A stretch of DNA of 64,000 nucleotides from the NCBI GenBank assembly GCA_965267775.1, contig OZ254140.1, positions 620,001-684,000 of the forward strand, written 5' to 3'. Made by a program: the position numbers and the translations under genes. Positions 44,335 to 53,513 of this stretch are shown in pieces (the first letter of the stretch is position 1; every line of letters starts with the position of its first letter). The notes below the pieces were generated by a model. That model searched no databases and had not been told where the DNA came from. It saw only the letters and a list, made by a program, of their open reading frames with translations. This DNA comes from Planktophila sp965267775. Its GTDB lineage: Bacteria > Actinomycetota > Actinomycetes > Nanopelagicales > Nanopelagicaceae.

Positions 44335-44997
44335 AAAATCGACGAGCTCAGCACCCGCAATGCGGTGGCACGTTCTGTGCTCGAAAATGGCCCATCTACC
44401 GCTGTAGCCATCGGAGAGCGACTTGGGCTGACTCCAGCCGGGGTCCGACGCCACCTTGATCTTCTTATCGGCGATGGAATCCTTGAAGCTAAAGAGCCTC
44501 ATAGCGCTCTCGTCCGTGGACGCGGTCGGCCATCAAAGGTCTTCATCATGACCGATGCTGGTCGTGAGAAGTTCGAACATTCTTATGATGATTTAGCTGT
44601 TGCAGCGCTGAAATTTATTACTGCTCAATCAGGGCCACATCTAGTCAGCATCTTCGCAAAGTTTCGCGCAGATGAGATGGGGCGCCGAGCAGAGCCAGTA
44701 CTCGCAAAGAATAAGAACCGCAGTGCAGCTCTTGCAGACTTCCTCAATCAAGAAGGTTATGCAACAACTGTGCAGCCTCGCGAATTTGGTGAAGAGCTCT
44801 GCCAGCACCACTGTCCTATTGCGCACGTTGCAGCGGAGTTCCCACAGCTCTGCGAAGCTGAGACCGAACTATTTTCAAAGGTACTCGGCACTCACGTGCA
44901 ACGACTAGCAACAATCGCCCATGGCGATGGAGTCTGCACAACTTTTGTTCCAAAAATTACGGAGAAGAAAACCCTAACGTCTGGAAAGGCGCGCTAA
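44332..44997 (+). CDS. sufR: Fe-S-sensing repressor of the SUF operon, SufR family
   Basis: 221 residues from GTG 44332; an upstream GTG at 44296 in frame would add twelve residues with no family likeness. Neither has a Shine-Dalgarno. The N-terminal winged helix has SVLENGPSTAVAIGERLGLTPAGVRRHL. Cysteines in ELCQHHCPIAHVAAEFPQLC and a further one in GDGVC are the cluster ligands of the SufR type. SufR carrying a cluster represses sufBDCSUT; loss of the cluster relieves it. The stop shares one base with the sufB ATG. Confidence 0.88.
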   Translation: MKIDELSTRNAVARSVLENGPSTAVAIGERLGLTPAGVRRHLDLLIGDGILEAKEPHSALVRGRGRPSKVFIMTDAGREKFEHSYDDLAVAALKFITAQSGPHLVSIFAKFRADEMGRRAEPVLAKNKNRSAALADFLNQEGYATTVQPREFGEELCQHHCPIAHVAAEFPQLCEAETELFSKVLGTHVQRLATIAHGDGVCTTFVPKITEKKTLTSGKAR

Positions 44998-46406
44998 TGA
45001 CAACTGCACACCCAGAACTCGAAGGCCTCGGCAATTACGAGTACGGATGGTCTGACGGAAACGATGCTGGAACGAATGCAAAACGCGGTCTCAGTGAAGA
45101 AGTTGTTCGCGACATCAGCTCAAAGAAGTCAGAGCCTGAATGGATGCTCGACCTACGCCTCAAGGGCTTAGCTCTCTTTGATAAGAAGCCGATGCCATCA
45201 TGGGGTTCAGATCTCACCGGAATCTTCTTCGACACAATCAAGTACTTCGTGCGCTCAACTGAGAAGCAGGCTGCTACTTGGGAAGATCTTCCTGATGAAA
45301 TTAAGAATACATACGACCGCCTTGGTATCCCTGAGGCAGAGAAGCAGCGCCTAGTATCTGGCGTCGCTGCACAGTATGAATCTGAAGTTGTCTATCACTC
45401 AATCCGTGAAGACCTCGAGAAGCAGGGCGTAATCTTCCTTGATACAGATAGCGCGCTCAAGCAGCACCCTGAGCTCTTCAAAGAGTACTTCGCAACAGTT
45501 ATCCCAGTAGGAGATAACAAGTTTGCAGCGCTCAATACATCTGTCTGGTCTGGTGGATCATTTATCTATGTACCAAAGGGTGTACATGTAGATATTCCAT
45601 TGCAGGCTTACTTCCGCATCAACACTGAGAACATGGGTCAGTTCGAGCGCACACTTATCATCGCTGATGAAGATTCATACATTCACTATGTAGAAGGTTG
45701 CACAGCGCCAATTTATAAGTCAGATTCACTTCACTCAGCAGTAGTTGAGATCATTGTAAAGAAGGGTGCGCGCGTTCGTTATACAACAATTCAGAACTGG
45801 TCTAACAACGTATACAACCTCGTTACAAAGCGCGCCGTCTGCGAAGAAGGCGCAACTATGGAGTGGGTCGATGGAAATATCGGCTCAAAGGTAACCATGA
45901 AGTATCCAGCAGTAATGTTGATGGGTCCTCATGCAAAGGGCGAGACACTTTCACTTGCATTTGCCGGTCCTGGTCAACACCAAGATTCTGGCGCAAAGAT
46001 GGTTCACGCTGCTCCTTACACATCTTCATCTGTTATCTCTAAATCTGTTGCTCGTGGTGGAGGTCGCACCTCATACCGTGGCCTTGTTCAGATCAATGAA
46101 GGCGCACACCACTCAGCATCTACAGTGAAGTGCGATGCACTTCTCGTTGACACAATCTCTCGCTCTGATACATATCCATATGTTGATATCCGCGAAGATG
46201 ATGTATCAATGGGACATGAAGCTACAGTTTCTAAGATTTCAGATGACCAGCTCTTCTATCTCATGTCACGTGGTCTCAACGAGGATGAAGCGATGGCGAT
46301 GATCGTTCGTGGATTTATCGAACCAATCGCACGCGAACTTCCAATGGAGTACGCACTTGAACTCAACCGTCTGATTGAACTTCAGATGGAAGGAGCTGTT
46401 GGCTAA
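44997..46406 (+). CDS. sufB: Fe-S cluster scaffold subunit SufB
   Basis: 469 residues, full length. With SufC and SufD it forms the scaffold on which Fe-S clusters are built. The beta-helix region has VEGCTAPIYKSDSLH near 230, and the conserved C-terminal Glu/His area includes MGHEATVSKISDDQLFYLMSRGL near 400. First structural gene after sufR, with one base shared. No intein is present, unlike in some mycobacteria. Confidence 0.97.
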   Translation: MTTAHPELEGLGNYEYGWSDGNDAGTNAKRGLSEEVVRDISSKKSEPEWMLDLRLKGLALFDKKPMPSWGSDLTGIFFDTIKYFVRSTEKQAATWEDLPDEIKNTYDRLGIPEAEKQRLVSGVAAQYESEVVYHSIREDLEKQGVIFLDTDSALKQHPELFKEYFATVIPVGDNKFAALNTSVWSGGSFIYVPKGVHVDIPLQAYFRINTENMGQFERTLIIADEDSYIHYVEGCTAPIYKSDSLHSAVVEIIVKKGARVRYTTIQNWSNNVYNLVTKRAVCEEGATMEWVDGNIGSKVTMKYPAVMLMGPHAKGETLSLAFAGPGQHQDSGAKMVHAAPYTSSSVISKSVARGGGRTSYRGLVQINEGAHHSASTVKCDALLVDTISRSDTYPYVDIREDDVSMGHEATVSKISDDQLFYLMSRGLNEDEAMAMIVRGFIEPIARELPMEYALELNRLIELQMEGAVG

Positions 46407-47498
46407 ATGACAACACTCCAAAGTAATCTCCTTGAAAATCACACTCCAACTGGCCGTGAAGAGGCATGGCGTTTCACACCGCTGAAGCGCCTTGCAGGTC
46501 TTCACGATGGAAGTGCAAAGCCAGATGCGCGTAATTCACTGACGCTCAATGGAACAGCGCAATCTGGCGTCTCTTTCACTCGAGGAGCAGTAACCGCTGC
46601 TTCAGTGAGCGAAGATGCGATTGTCAATCGCATCCGCAACTACACATCTGAAGGTGCAACCCTTGCAATCGATAAGAACACAGTTGTAGAAGCTCCAATC
46701 TTCCTCAACCGTTGTTGCGGGGGAGTAGATACTGCGGAGCTCTCACGCGTTCAGATTCGTCTCGGCGAGCATGCAAAGGCGACTGTGATCCTTGAGAACA
46801 CAGGAGATACCCACCTTGCTGAAGATCTCGAGATCATTCTCGCTCCTGGCTCAGATCTCACCTTCATCTCACTCCAAGAGTGGGGTTCAAAGGCTGTCTA
46901 TGCAGCGACACATAATGCAATTATTGATCGCGATGCAACCTTTAAGGCGATTCACGTAACGGTAGGTGGCGACGTTGTACGTCTTCTGCCTAAGGTCGAG
47001 TTTGTCGGACCTGGCGCATCGGCAGATCTTCAGGGCGTCTACTTTGCAACAGCTGGCCAATTCTTTGAGCACCGTATGCATGTTGATCACGCAGTTCCAC
47101 ATGCAAAGTCGAATGTGAACTACAAGGGCGCACTCGCAGGCGATAAGGCACATACAGTCTGGATTGGCGATGTCTATATCCGTGCAGCAGCAGAAGGCAC
47201 CGATACATATGAACTCAACCGTAATCTCTTGCTCACAGATGGCGCTCGTGCAGATTCTGTCCCTAACCTTGAGATCGAAACAGGGGAAATCGTCGGTGCA
47301 GGACATGCATCAACAACCGGCCGTTTCGATGATGAGCAACTCTTCTACTTAATGTCACGTGGAATTCAAGAAGCAGATGCTCGCCGTCTTGTAGTTCGTG
47401 GCTTCTTCAATGAAGTGATCGCACTCATCGGAAATGAAGAGATTCAAGAGCGACTCATGACACGTATTGATGACGAACTTGAAAAGGCAGGTAAGTAA
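46407..47498 (+). CDS. sufD: Fe-S assembly protein SufD
   Basis: 363 residues. It shares the beta-helix fold and the C-terminal GHASTTGRFDDEQLFYLMSRGI segment with SufB, with HASTT replacing the SufB form, which marks SufD. The N-terminus HTPTGREEAWRFTPLKRL is typical. It pairs with SufB on the SufC dimer and is needed for iron entry. Begins directly after the sufB stop; its own stop shares a base with the next ATG. Confidence 0.95.
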   Translation: MTTLQSNLLENHTPTGREEAWRFTPLKRLAGLHDGSAKPDARNSLTLNGTAQSGVSFTRGAVTAASVSEDAIVNRIRNYTSEGATLAIDKNTVVEAPIFLNRCCGGVDTAELSRVQIRLGEHAKATVILENTGDTHLAEDLEIILAPGSDLTFISLQEWGSKAVYAATHNAIIDRDATFKAIHVTVGGDVVRLLPKVEFVGPGASADLQGVYFATAGQFFEHRMHVDHAVPHAKSNVNYKGALAGDKAHTVWIGDVYIRAAAEGTDTYELNRNLLLTDGARADSVPNLEIETGEIVGAGHASTTGRFDDEQLFYLMSRGIQEADARRLVVRGFFNEVIALIGNEEIQERLMTRIDDELEKAGK

Positions 47499-47794
47499 TG
47501 TCTGACCTTTCATTCTCAACTCTCGTTTCTGGAAAGCCTGTACGTATTGAGAAAGATGGCGAGACCATCTGTGTCGCACGTATTGGTGATGAGGTATTTG
47601 CAATTGGGGATACCTGCAGCCACTCAGATGCTTCGCTCTCAGAAGGTGACATCACAGATTTCAAGATTGAATGCTGGCTTCATGGCGCAGAGTTCGATCT
47701 TCGTTCAGGTGAGGCTCTTACGCCTCCCGCAGTAATGCCGGTAAAGAAGTATTCAGTACGCGTTGACGGAGACTCCGTCACGATTGAGAAGTAA
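47498..47794 (+). CDS. Rieske-type non-heme iron ferredoxin in the SUF operon
   Basis: 98 residues. The [2Fe-2S] ligands are C40 and H42 (DTCSHSD) and C59 and H62 (CWLHG), spaced as in bacterial Rieske ferredoxins of dioxygenase type. No membrane segment, so it is cytosolic. It lies between sufD and sufC with one-base overlaps at both ends, a common place in actinobacterial SUF operons. It probably supplies electrons to cluster assembly, but this is not settled. Confidence 0.92.
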   Translation: MSDLSFSTLVSGKPVRIEKDGETICVARIGDEVFAIGDTCSHSDASLSEGDITDFKIECWLHGAEFDLRSGEALTPPAVMPVKKYSVRVDGDSVTIEK

Positions 47795-47805
47795 TGGAGT
47801 CCGCA

Positions 47806-48558
47806 ATGAGCACATTAGAAATTCGTGGTTTAAAGGTAACTGTAGATACAGAGCAGGGTGTGAAGGAGATTCTTAAGGGGGTCGATCTCACAATTAAGTC
47901 AGGCGAGACACATGCAATTATGGGTCCAAACGGTTCTGGTAAGTCAACACTTGCTTACTCAATCGCTGGACACCCTAAGTACACAATTACAGGCGGAACA
48001 GTGACACTTGATGGCGCAGATGTTCTTGAAATGTCTGTCGATGAGCGCGCTAAGGCGGGTCTCTTCCTTGCAATGCAGTACCCAGTCGAGGTGCCAGGCG
48101 TCTCTGTCTCTAACTTCCTCCGCACAGCAGCTACAGCGCTTCGTGGTGAAGCCCCAAAGCTTCGCGAGTGGGTCGGCGAAGTAAAGTCTGCAATGGAGGG
48201 CCTCAAAATGGATCCTTCATTCGCACAGCGCAACGTTAATGAAGGTTTCTCTGGTGGCGAGAAGAAGCGCCACGAGATCATGCAGCTCGAACTTCTCAAA
48301 CCAAAGTTTGCAATCCTCGATGAGACAGATTCAGGTCTCGATGTTGATGCACTTCGTATTGTCTCCGAAGGCGTAGTCCGCGCAAAAGAAGCAAATAACC
48401 TCGGCGTACTTCTCATCACTCACTACACACGCATCTTGCGCTACATCCAGCCAGATTTCGTTCACGTCTTTGCCGCTGGCAAGGTTGTTGAGCAAGGCGG
48501 CCCTGAGCTTGCTGAAAAGCTCGAAGCTAATGGCTATGCGGAGTATGTAGGCGCATAA
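47806..48558 (+). CDS. sufC: Fe-S assembly ATPase SufC
   Basis: 250 residues from ATG 47806, chosen because GGAG (47796-47799) lies 6 nt before it; ATG 47794 in frame has no ribosome site. Walker A GPNGSGKST near 38-46, an FSGGEKKRHEI signature and Walker B FAILDETDSGLD are the SufC pattern. It hydrolyses ATP to drive shape changes of SufBD. Confidence 0.96.
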   Translation: MSTLEIRGLKVTVDTEQGVKEILKGVDLTIKSGETHAIMGPNGSGKSTLAYSIAGHPKYTITGGTVTLDGADVLEMSVDERAKAGLFLAMQYPVEVPGVSVSNFLRTAATALRGEAPKLREWVGEVKSAMEGLKMDPSFAQRNVNEGFSGGEKKRHEIMQLELLKPKFAILDETDSGLDVDALRIVSEGVVRAKEANNLGVLLITHYTRILRYIQPDFVHVFAAGKVVEQGGPELAEKLEANGYAEYVGA

Positions 48559-48560
48559 GT

Positions 48561-49805
48561 ATGTCTTTCGATCCTGTAGCGCTCCGTCGCGATTTCCCGA
48601 TCTTTGATCGCACAATCCGCGATGGTCGGCGCCTTGTCTACCTCGATTCAGGTGCGACAAGCCAGAAGCCGCAAGCGGTAATGGTTGCAGAGATCGATTT
48701 CTATCGCCACCACAATGCAGCAGTGCATCGCGGCGCGCACCAACTTGCTGAAGAGGCGACAGATATCTATGAAGGTGCTCGTTTAACTGTTGCAGAGTTT
48801 CTCAATGCGGAAGAAGATGAAGTTGTCTTTACAAAGAGCGCTACTGAATCACTGAACCTCGTTGCTTATGCAATGGGAAATGCCAAGGTCGGCAATCGAT
48901 TCCACCTCACCGCTGGTGACGGAATTGTTGTTACCGAGATGGAGCACCATGCCAATCTCATTCCTTGGCAGCAGCTTGCAGAACGCACTGGAGCTTCGCT
49001 CACATGGTTTGAAGTTACGCCAGAAGGACGATTAGATCTCTCAAATATAAATTCGGTGATTACCGAGAAGACAAAGGTTGTAGCTCTTACTCATCAATCA
49101 AATGTTCTAGGAACAATCAATCCACTTGAGGCGATTGTGAAACGCGCCCATGAAGTTGGTGCTGTTGTCGTGCTTGATGCATGTCAATCCGTTCCTCATA
49201 TGGCAGTTGATGTAAAGGCGCTCGATATTGATTTCTTGGCCTTCTCTGGACATAAAGCGCTGGGGCCTACAGGTGTCGGTGTTTTCTGGGGGAGAGGTTC
49301 GCTTCTAGAAGAGTTGCCACCATTTCTTACAGGTGGATCGATGATTGAGACTGTCACCATGACGGGCGCAACATGGGCACCAGCTCCTCGCAAATTTGAG
49401 GCTGGCGTTCCCAATATGGCACAGGCAGCAGGTCTCGCCGCTGCCTTGAAGTATCTCAACGCAGTAGGTCTGGAAAATATTCATAACCATGAAATCGAAT
49501 TAGCTTCTTACCTTCTCAATAAATTTGCCGATATCGAAAACCTTCGAATAGTTGGACCTAATAACATCGAGTCCCGCGGTGGTTCTATTTCTTTTACATT
49601 TGGAGATATACATCCACACGATCTTGGCCAGTTTCTTGATAGTCAGGGCATTGCTGTTCGCACCGGACACCACTGTGCTTGGCCTCTCAATCGAAAGATG
49701 GGCGTACCAGCTACTACTCGCGCATCGCTCTACCTCTATAACACTCACGAAGATTGCGACGCACTTGTGCAAGGAATCCTCGATGCAGAGAGATATTTTG
49801 GTTGA
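48561..49805 (+). CDS. sufS: Cysteine desulfurase SufS
   Basis: 414 residues. A group II PLP desulfurase: PLP lysine in FSGHKALGPTGVG (about 230) and catalytic Cys in VRTGHHCAWPL (about 370). The N-terminus LRRDFPIFDRT and the LDSGATSQKP motif agree. It draws sulfur from cysteine and hands it to SufU. It follows sufC by 2 nt; sufU starts 2 nt after its stop. Confidence 0.96.
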   Translation: MSFDPVALRRDFPIFDRTIRDGRRLVYLDSGATSQKPQAVMVAEIDFYRHHNAAVHRGAHQLAEEATDIYEGARLTVAEFLNAEEDEVVFTKSATESLNLVAYAMGNAKVGNRFHLTAGDGIVVTEMEHHANLIPWQQLAERTGASLTWFEVTPEGRLDLSNINSVITEKTKVVALTHQSNVLGTINPLEAIVKRAHEVGAVVVLDACQSVPHMAVDVKALDIDFLAFSGHKALGPTGVGVFWGRGSLLEELPPFLTGGSMIETVTMTGATWAPAPRKFEAGVPNMAQAAGLAAALKYLNAVGLENIHNHEIELASYLLNKFADIENLRIVGPNNIESRGGSISFTFGDIHPHDLGQFLDSQGIAVRTGHHCAWPLNRKMGVPATTRASLYLYNTHEDCDALVQGILDAERYFG

Positions 49806-49807
49806 TA

Positions 49808-50254
49808 ATGCAACTCGATAATCTCTATCAAGAGGTCATTCTTGACCACTACAAGAATCCACAGAACAAGGTTCTTGCATCGGATAATGATGCTCAGGTA
49901 CACCATGTCAATCCAAGTTGCGGTGATGAGGTAACTCTCGGCGTCAAGCTAGATGGAGATAAAATTGCATCGATTAACTGGGATGGCGTTGGATGTTCAA
50001 TTTCCCAGGCAAGCACATCGATTATGAGCGATCTGCTTATGGGAAAGATGCTCGATGAAGCAAGTGCAATCTCTGAAGATTTTCTCCATCTCATGCAGAG
50101 CAAAGGATCAGAAGAAGGAAACGCTGATGTCTTGGAGGATGCGGTAGCTCTTTCAGGTGTATCAAAGTACCCGGCGAGAATTAAATGTGCCCTCCTAGGA
50201 TGGATGGCTTTTAAAGATGCTTCTGTGCAAGCGCACAGCAAGGAAGAGAAGTAG
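49808..50254 (+). CDS. sufU: Zinc-dependent sulfurtransferase SufU
   Basis: 148 residues from ATG 49808, which begins MQLDNLYQEVILDHYKNP, the standard SufU start; the upstream in-frame extension overlaps sufS. Zinc ligands C38 (NPSCGD, with D40), C63 (GVGCSISQAS) and a C-terminal Cys (RIKCALLGW) are present. SufU takes persulfide from SufS and passes it to the SufBCD scaffold. Confidence 0.95.
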   Translation: MQLDNLYQEVILDHYKNPQNKVLASDNDAQVHHVNPSCGDEVTLGVKLDGDKIASINWDGVGCSISQASTSIMSDLLMGKMLDEASAISEDFLHLMQSKGSEEGNADVLEDAVALSGVSKYPARIKCALLGWMAFKDASVQAHSKEEK

Positions 50255-50263
50255 GATACGAAT

Positions 50264-50575
50264 ATGACAGCACAGGTAGATGATGTAACCGAGGCGATGA
50301 AGGATGTCGTTGATCCCGAGCTCGGCATTAACGTTGTAGATCTCGGACTCATCTACGATGCAATGGTTGATGAGAACAACATCGCAGTACTAAACATGAC
50401 ACTCACATCAGCTGCCTGCCCACTTCAGGATGTAATCGAAGATCAGACTCGTCAAGCGTTAGCGCCACTTGTCGATGATGTCCGAATCAACTGGGTCTGG
50501 ATGCCACCTTGGGGCCCAGATAAGATCAGTGATGATGGTCGCGAGCAACTTCGCGCACTTGGTTTCACCGTCTAA
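50264..50575 (+). CDS. sufT: Fe-S maturation protein SufT (MIP18/DUF59 family)
   Basis: 103 residues. DVVDPELGINVVDLGLIY (14-31) and TSAACPLQDVI with its single conserved Cys are the DUF59 hallmarks. SufT helps deliver clusters to target proteins, most needed under high demand. It is the last typical gene of the SUF run, 9 nt after sufU. Confidence 0.93.
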   Translation: MTAQVDDVTEAMKDVVDPELGINVVDLGLIYDAMVDENNIAVLNMTLTSAACPLQDVIEDQTRQALAPLVDDVRINWVWMPPWGPDKISDDGREQLRALGFTV

Positions 50576-50594
50576 TTAGCGAAGAGGTTTAAGC

Positions 50595-52460
50595 ATGAGT
50601 CAACATCAAGTATGGATGACCATGCGGTCGATGACTGCTGACCCATCTGTAAAGTCACAGAAACTAAAACCCGGCACGCTTAAGCGCATTTTTACCTACG
50701 CAACTCCGTACAAGAAGCACATCATCTTCTTCTTAGCGACAGTCATCATCGATGCGGTATTGATCGTTACAACCCCGCTTCTCCTTCGCAAGTTAGTTGA
50801 TGAAGGGGTAATTCCTAAGAACAGCACCCTCATCACCCAACTCGCCCTTCTCGTTGGTGGGTTAGCGGTACTTGATGCGCTCTTTAATATCGTCGGTCGC
50901 TGGTTCTCGTCACGTATTGGCGAAGGTCTCATCTATGACCTGCGCAGCGAACTCTTCACACACGTGCAACGTCAATCCGTTGCCTTCTTCACCCGCACGC
51001 AGACTGGCGCATTGATTTCGCGACTTAACTCTGACGTTATTGGGGCGCAACAAGCATTTACTGCAACGCTTTCAGGCGTAGTAAGCAATGTCATCAGCCT
51101 CATACTGGTTGCAGGAACGATGATGTTCCTTTCCTGGCAAATCACACTGCTCTCACTCGCACTCCTGCCTATCTTCATCTACCCGACCAAATGGGTTGGA
51201 AAGAAGATTCAATCTCTCACACGCGAATCATTTGATCTCAATGCAAAGATGTCGAGCACGATGACTGAGCGATTTAATGTCTCTGGCGCCATGTTGGTCT
51301 CCCTTTACGGCAGACCCGAGAGTGAATCCTCACTCTTTCGCACTCGCGCACGCCGAGTGGCAGATATGGGCATTGAAGTTGCAATGCTCAACAGGCTCTT
51401 CTTTATCTCGCTCACAAGTGTTGCTTCAGTTGCTACCGCCTTTGCCTACGGCTTTGGTGGACATTTAGCAGTCTCTGGATCGATCTCAGTCGGAACGCTC
51501 TTAGCGCTGACCGCTCTACTTGCACGACTTTATGGTCCGCTTACCGCCCTCTCAAATGTTCGCATTGATGTTATGTCCTCACTCGTCTCTTTCGAACGAA
51601 TCTTTGAAGTTCTCGATCTCCAACCAATGGTCAATGAAAAGCCAGATGCAAAGATATTAAGTAGCGGCAGTGCCGAAATAGAAGTTAAGGATGTTCGTTT
51701 CTCATATCCAAAGGCTGATGAGATTTCACTTGCATCTCTGGAATCAGTTGCAAAGAAAGAGATCATCGAGAGCGGGGAAATTCTTAAAGGCATCTCTTTT
51801 ACCGCTCGCGCTGGAACACTGACCGCAATCGTAGGTCCATCAGGAGCCGGCAAGACCACGCTCTCAGCTCTACTGCCTCGCCTCTACGACGTTACCGGTG
51901 GTTCGATTTCGGTCAACGGTACTGATATCCGTGATTTCACTCTTCAATCCCTTCGTGATCAAATTGGAGTAGTAGCGCAAGATCCACACCTCTTCCATGA
52001 ATCAATCGCGGAAAATCTTCGCTATGCAAAGAGCGATGCAAGCGGAGAAGAGTTAATTTCTGCATGTAAGTCGGCACAGATCTGGAATCTCATTGAATCT
52101 CTACCTAATGGCCTCGACACTATGGTGGGAGAACGTGGACATCGACTTTCTGGTGGCGAGAAACAGAGACTTGCTATCGCTCGAATGTTGTTGAAGGCGC
52201 CATCTATCGTCGTACTCGATGAAGCGACTGCACACCTTGATTCAGAGAATGAAGAGCTGGTTCAGGAAGCGCTAAAGGTTGCTCTCGTTGGACGAACTTC
52301 CCTTGTTATCGCTCATCGCCTTAGCACCGTGATGGATGCCGATCAGATTCTTGTCGTGAGCGATGGTCAGATTATTGAGCGCGGAACTCATGCAGAGTTG
52401 ATGAACAACTCAGGACTTTACTCAGAGCTCTTCTCGCGTCAAGACCTCACGGCGAATTAA
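50595..52460 (+). CDS. ABC exporter, fused permease and ATPase
   Basis: 621 residues: six-helix type-1 exporter domain (about 40-345) followed by an ATPase with GPSGAGKTT, Q-loop VVAQDPHLF, LSGGEKQRLAIARMLL and VVLDEATAHLD. The ATPase has an extra stretch of about 25 residues before ILKGISF (near 375-400). It probably works as a homodimer. Substrate unknown. It starts 19 nt after sufT, with AAGAGG as ribosome site, so it may be expressed with the SUF genes. Its last 39 nt overlap the convergent SURF1 gene. Confidence 0.9.
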   Translation: MSQHQVWMTMRSMTADPSVKSQKLKPGTLKRIFTYATPYKKHIIFFLATVIIDAVLIVTTPLLLRKLVDEGVIPKNSTLITQLALLVGGLAVLDALFNIVGRWFSSRIGEGLIYDLRSELFTHVQRQSVAFFTRTQTGALISRLNSDVIGAQQAFTATLSGVVSNVISLILVAGTMMFLSWQITLLSLALLPIFIYPTKWVGKKIQSLTRESFDLNAKMSSTMTERFNVSGAMLVSLYGRPESESSLFRTRARRVADMGIEVAMLNRLFFISLTSVASVATAFAYGFGGHLAVSGSISVGTLLALTALLARLYGPLTALSNVRIDVMSSLVSFERIFEVLDLQPMVNEKPDAKILSSGSAEIEVKDVRFSYPKADEISLASLESVAKKEIIESGEILKGISFTARAGTLTAIVGPSGAGKTTLSALLPRLYDVTGGSISVNGTDIRDFTLQSLRDQIGVVAQDPHLFHESIAENLRYAKSDASGEELISACKSAQIWNLIESLPNGLDTMVGERGHRLSGGEKQRLAIARMLLKAPSIVVLDEATAHLDSENEELVQEALKVALVGRTSLVIAHRLSTVMDADQILVVSDGQIIERGTHAELMNNSGLYSELFSRQDLTAN

Positions 52461-53147
52461 GAATCGACCATAGATAACTAATCCTGCAAAAATTACCCAT
52501 TGCAGGGCGTAGGCAAAGTGCGGGCCATCAGTTAACTCTGGAATCTCTGCAGGGATTTCCGGAGTTAACTCTGGGAGATCTCCACTGAGTAGGTCGAGAT
52601 AGAAATCAGATTGAATTCCGCTATCCACATTTGTTGACTGGGCATTTGCTTCAGAGATAAGCCCTGTTGAGTTTCCTGTTGGGATTGCGAAAAAATTTCC
52701 TTGAGGCAGCGATGTATCAAGTCGAACTCTTCCAACGATAGTTACCTCACCCGATGGTGTTTTCGGAAGGTTTGGGCGCTCAGTCGCTGTAGCTCCCGCT
52801 TGGACCCAGCCTCGATCAACCCAGAAGCTCTCTCCAGAGATAGCGGTGAAGGCAGTGAGGGCTTCAAAGCCATACTTTCCTTCGGAGTAATGGTTGCGAA
52901 GAAGTATCTGGCGTTCTGAATCGAATCGTCCAGTGACAGAGACTCGTTGCCACTCATTCTTCGTGGGTTGAGAAAGTATCTTTGCTAGAGGCAGAACTGG
53001 AAGATCAATATGCGAAGTAATCTGCGAATTGCGATCATGACGCGCTACGCCTCTGTGATACTGCCATTGTGCAGCCCAGATGCAACCAGCAATTAAGAGA
53101 AGTGCGATGAGGCTCTTAAGAAGTGATTGCGGTTCTCTCTTACTCAA
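52422..53147 (-). CDS. SURF1-family cytochrome c oxidase assembly protein
   Basis: 241 residues, N-terminal helix at about 11-27, extracytoplasmic domain, C-terminal helix at about 214-232: the SURF1 layout. WAAQWQYHRGVARHDRN and VTGRFDSERQILLRN are family motifs. It assists maturation of the heme-copper oxidase, probably heme a insertion. The start appears to be TTG at 53147, overlapping the DUF3099 stop by 8 nt; no better codon is available. The 3' end runs 39 nt into the ABC exporter gene. Confidence 0.88.
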   Translation of the reverse strand: MSKREPQSLLKSLIALLLIAGCIWAAQWQYHRGVARHDRNSQITSHIDLPVLPLAKILSQPTKNEWQRVSVTGRFDSERQILLRNHYSEGKYGFEALTAFTAISGESFWVDRGWVQAGATATERPNLPKTPSGEVTIVGRVRLDTSLPQGNFFAIPTGNSTGLISEANAQSTNVDSGIQSDFYLDLLSGDLPELTPEIPAEIPELTDGPHFAYALQWVIFAGLVIYGRFLIRREVLTREEL

Positions 53148-53433
53148 TTCCGCGTGGCCTCTTACTTAATATATTTGCGCCAGGAAAGACCGTTTCACGT
53201 CCTGCGTTGGCGATGACCACTGCGATATATGGCAAGAACATTGCACCAACGAGTGCAAACCAACGAAATGGGCTTGGAAGAACAACTGTGAGCAAGAAAC
53301 AGATTGTTCGAATAATCATCGAAATCAAGTATCGTCGTTGACGTCCTGCAAGATCGCTCTTGAGGCTCTTAGGGGCCGATGTGATGGAGAAACTCTCTTG
53401 GGCCTTTTCATTACTCTTCTTGGAGGGTTTCAT
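53140..53433 (-). CDS. DUF3099 family membrane protein
   Basis: 97 residues with a charged N-terminus and two hydrophobic helices (about 38-54 and 58-76). The RQRRYLISMIIRTICFLL segment is the mark of DUF3099, a small actinobacterial family of unknown function commonly next to SURF1 and fabG. SURF1 follows with an 8-nt overlap, so the two are co-expressed. A TACTCT box 6 nt before the ATG suggests a leaderless message. Confidence 0.85.
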   Translation of the reverse strand: MKPSKKSNEKAQESFSITSAPKSLKSDLAGRQRRYLISMIIRTICFLLTVVLPSPFRWFALVGAMFLPYIAVVIANAGRETVFPGANILSKRPRGIE

Positions 53434-53513
53434 GGGGTAAGAGTATGAGGCGCGAGGGGTAAAGGCACACTGAAAATCGTACTTACGCGGGGGTAACGAG
53501 TAAGTTTGCTCTC
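53434..53513. promoter_or_regulatory. Divergent promoter region of DUF3099 and fabG, with three GGGGTAA repeats
   Basis: On the minus strand TACTCT (53440-53445) lies 6 nt before the DUF3099 ATG; on the plus strand TAAGTT (53501-53506) lies 7 nt before the fabG ATG. GGGGTAA occurs three times in direct orientation (53434-53440, 53456-53462, 53490-53496) and could be a regulator site. No Shine-Dalgarno is present for fabG. Confidence 0.4.
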
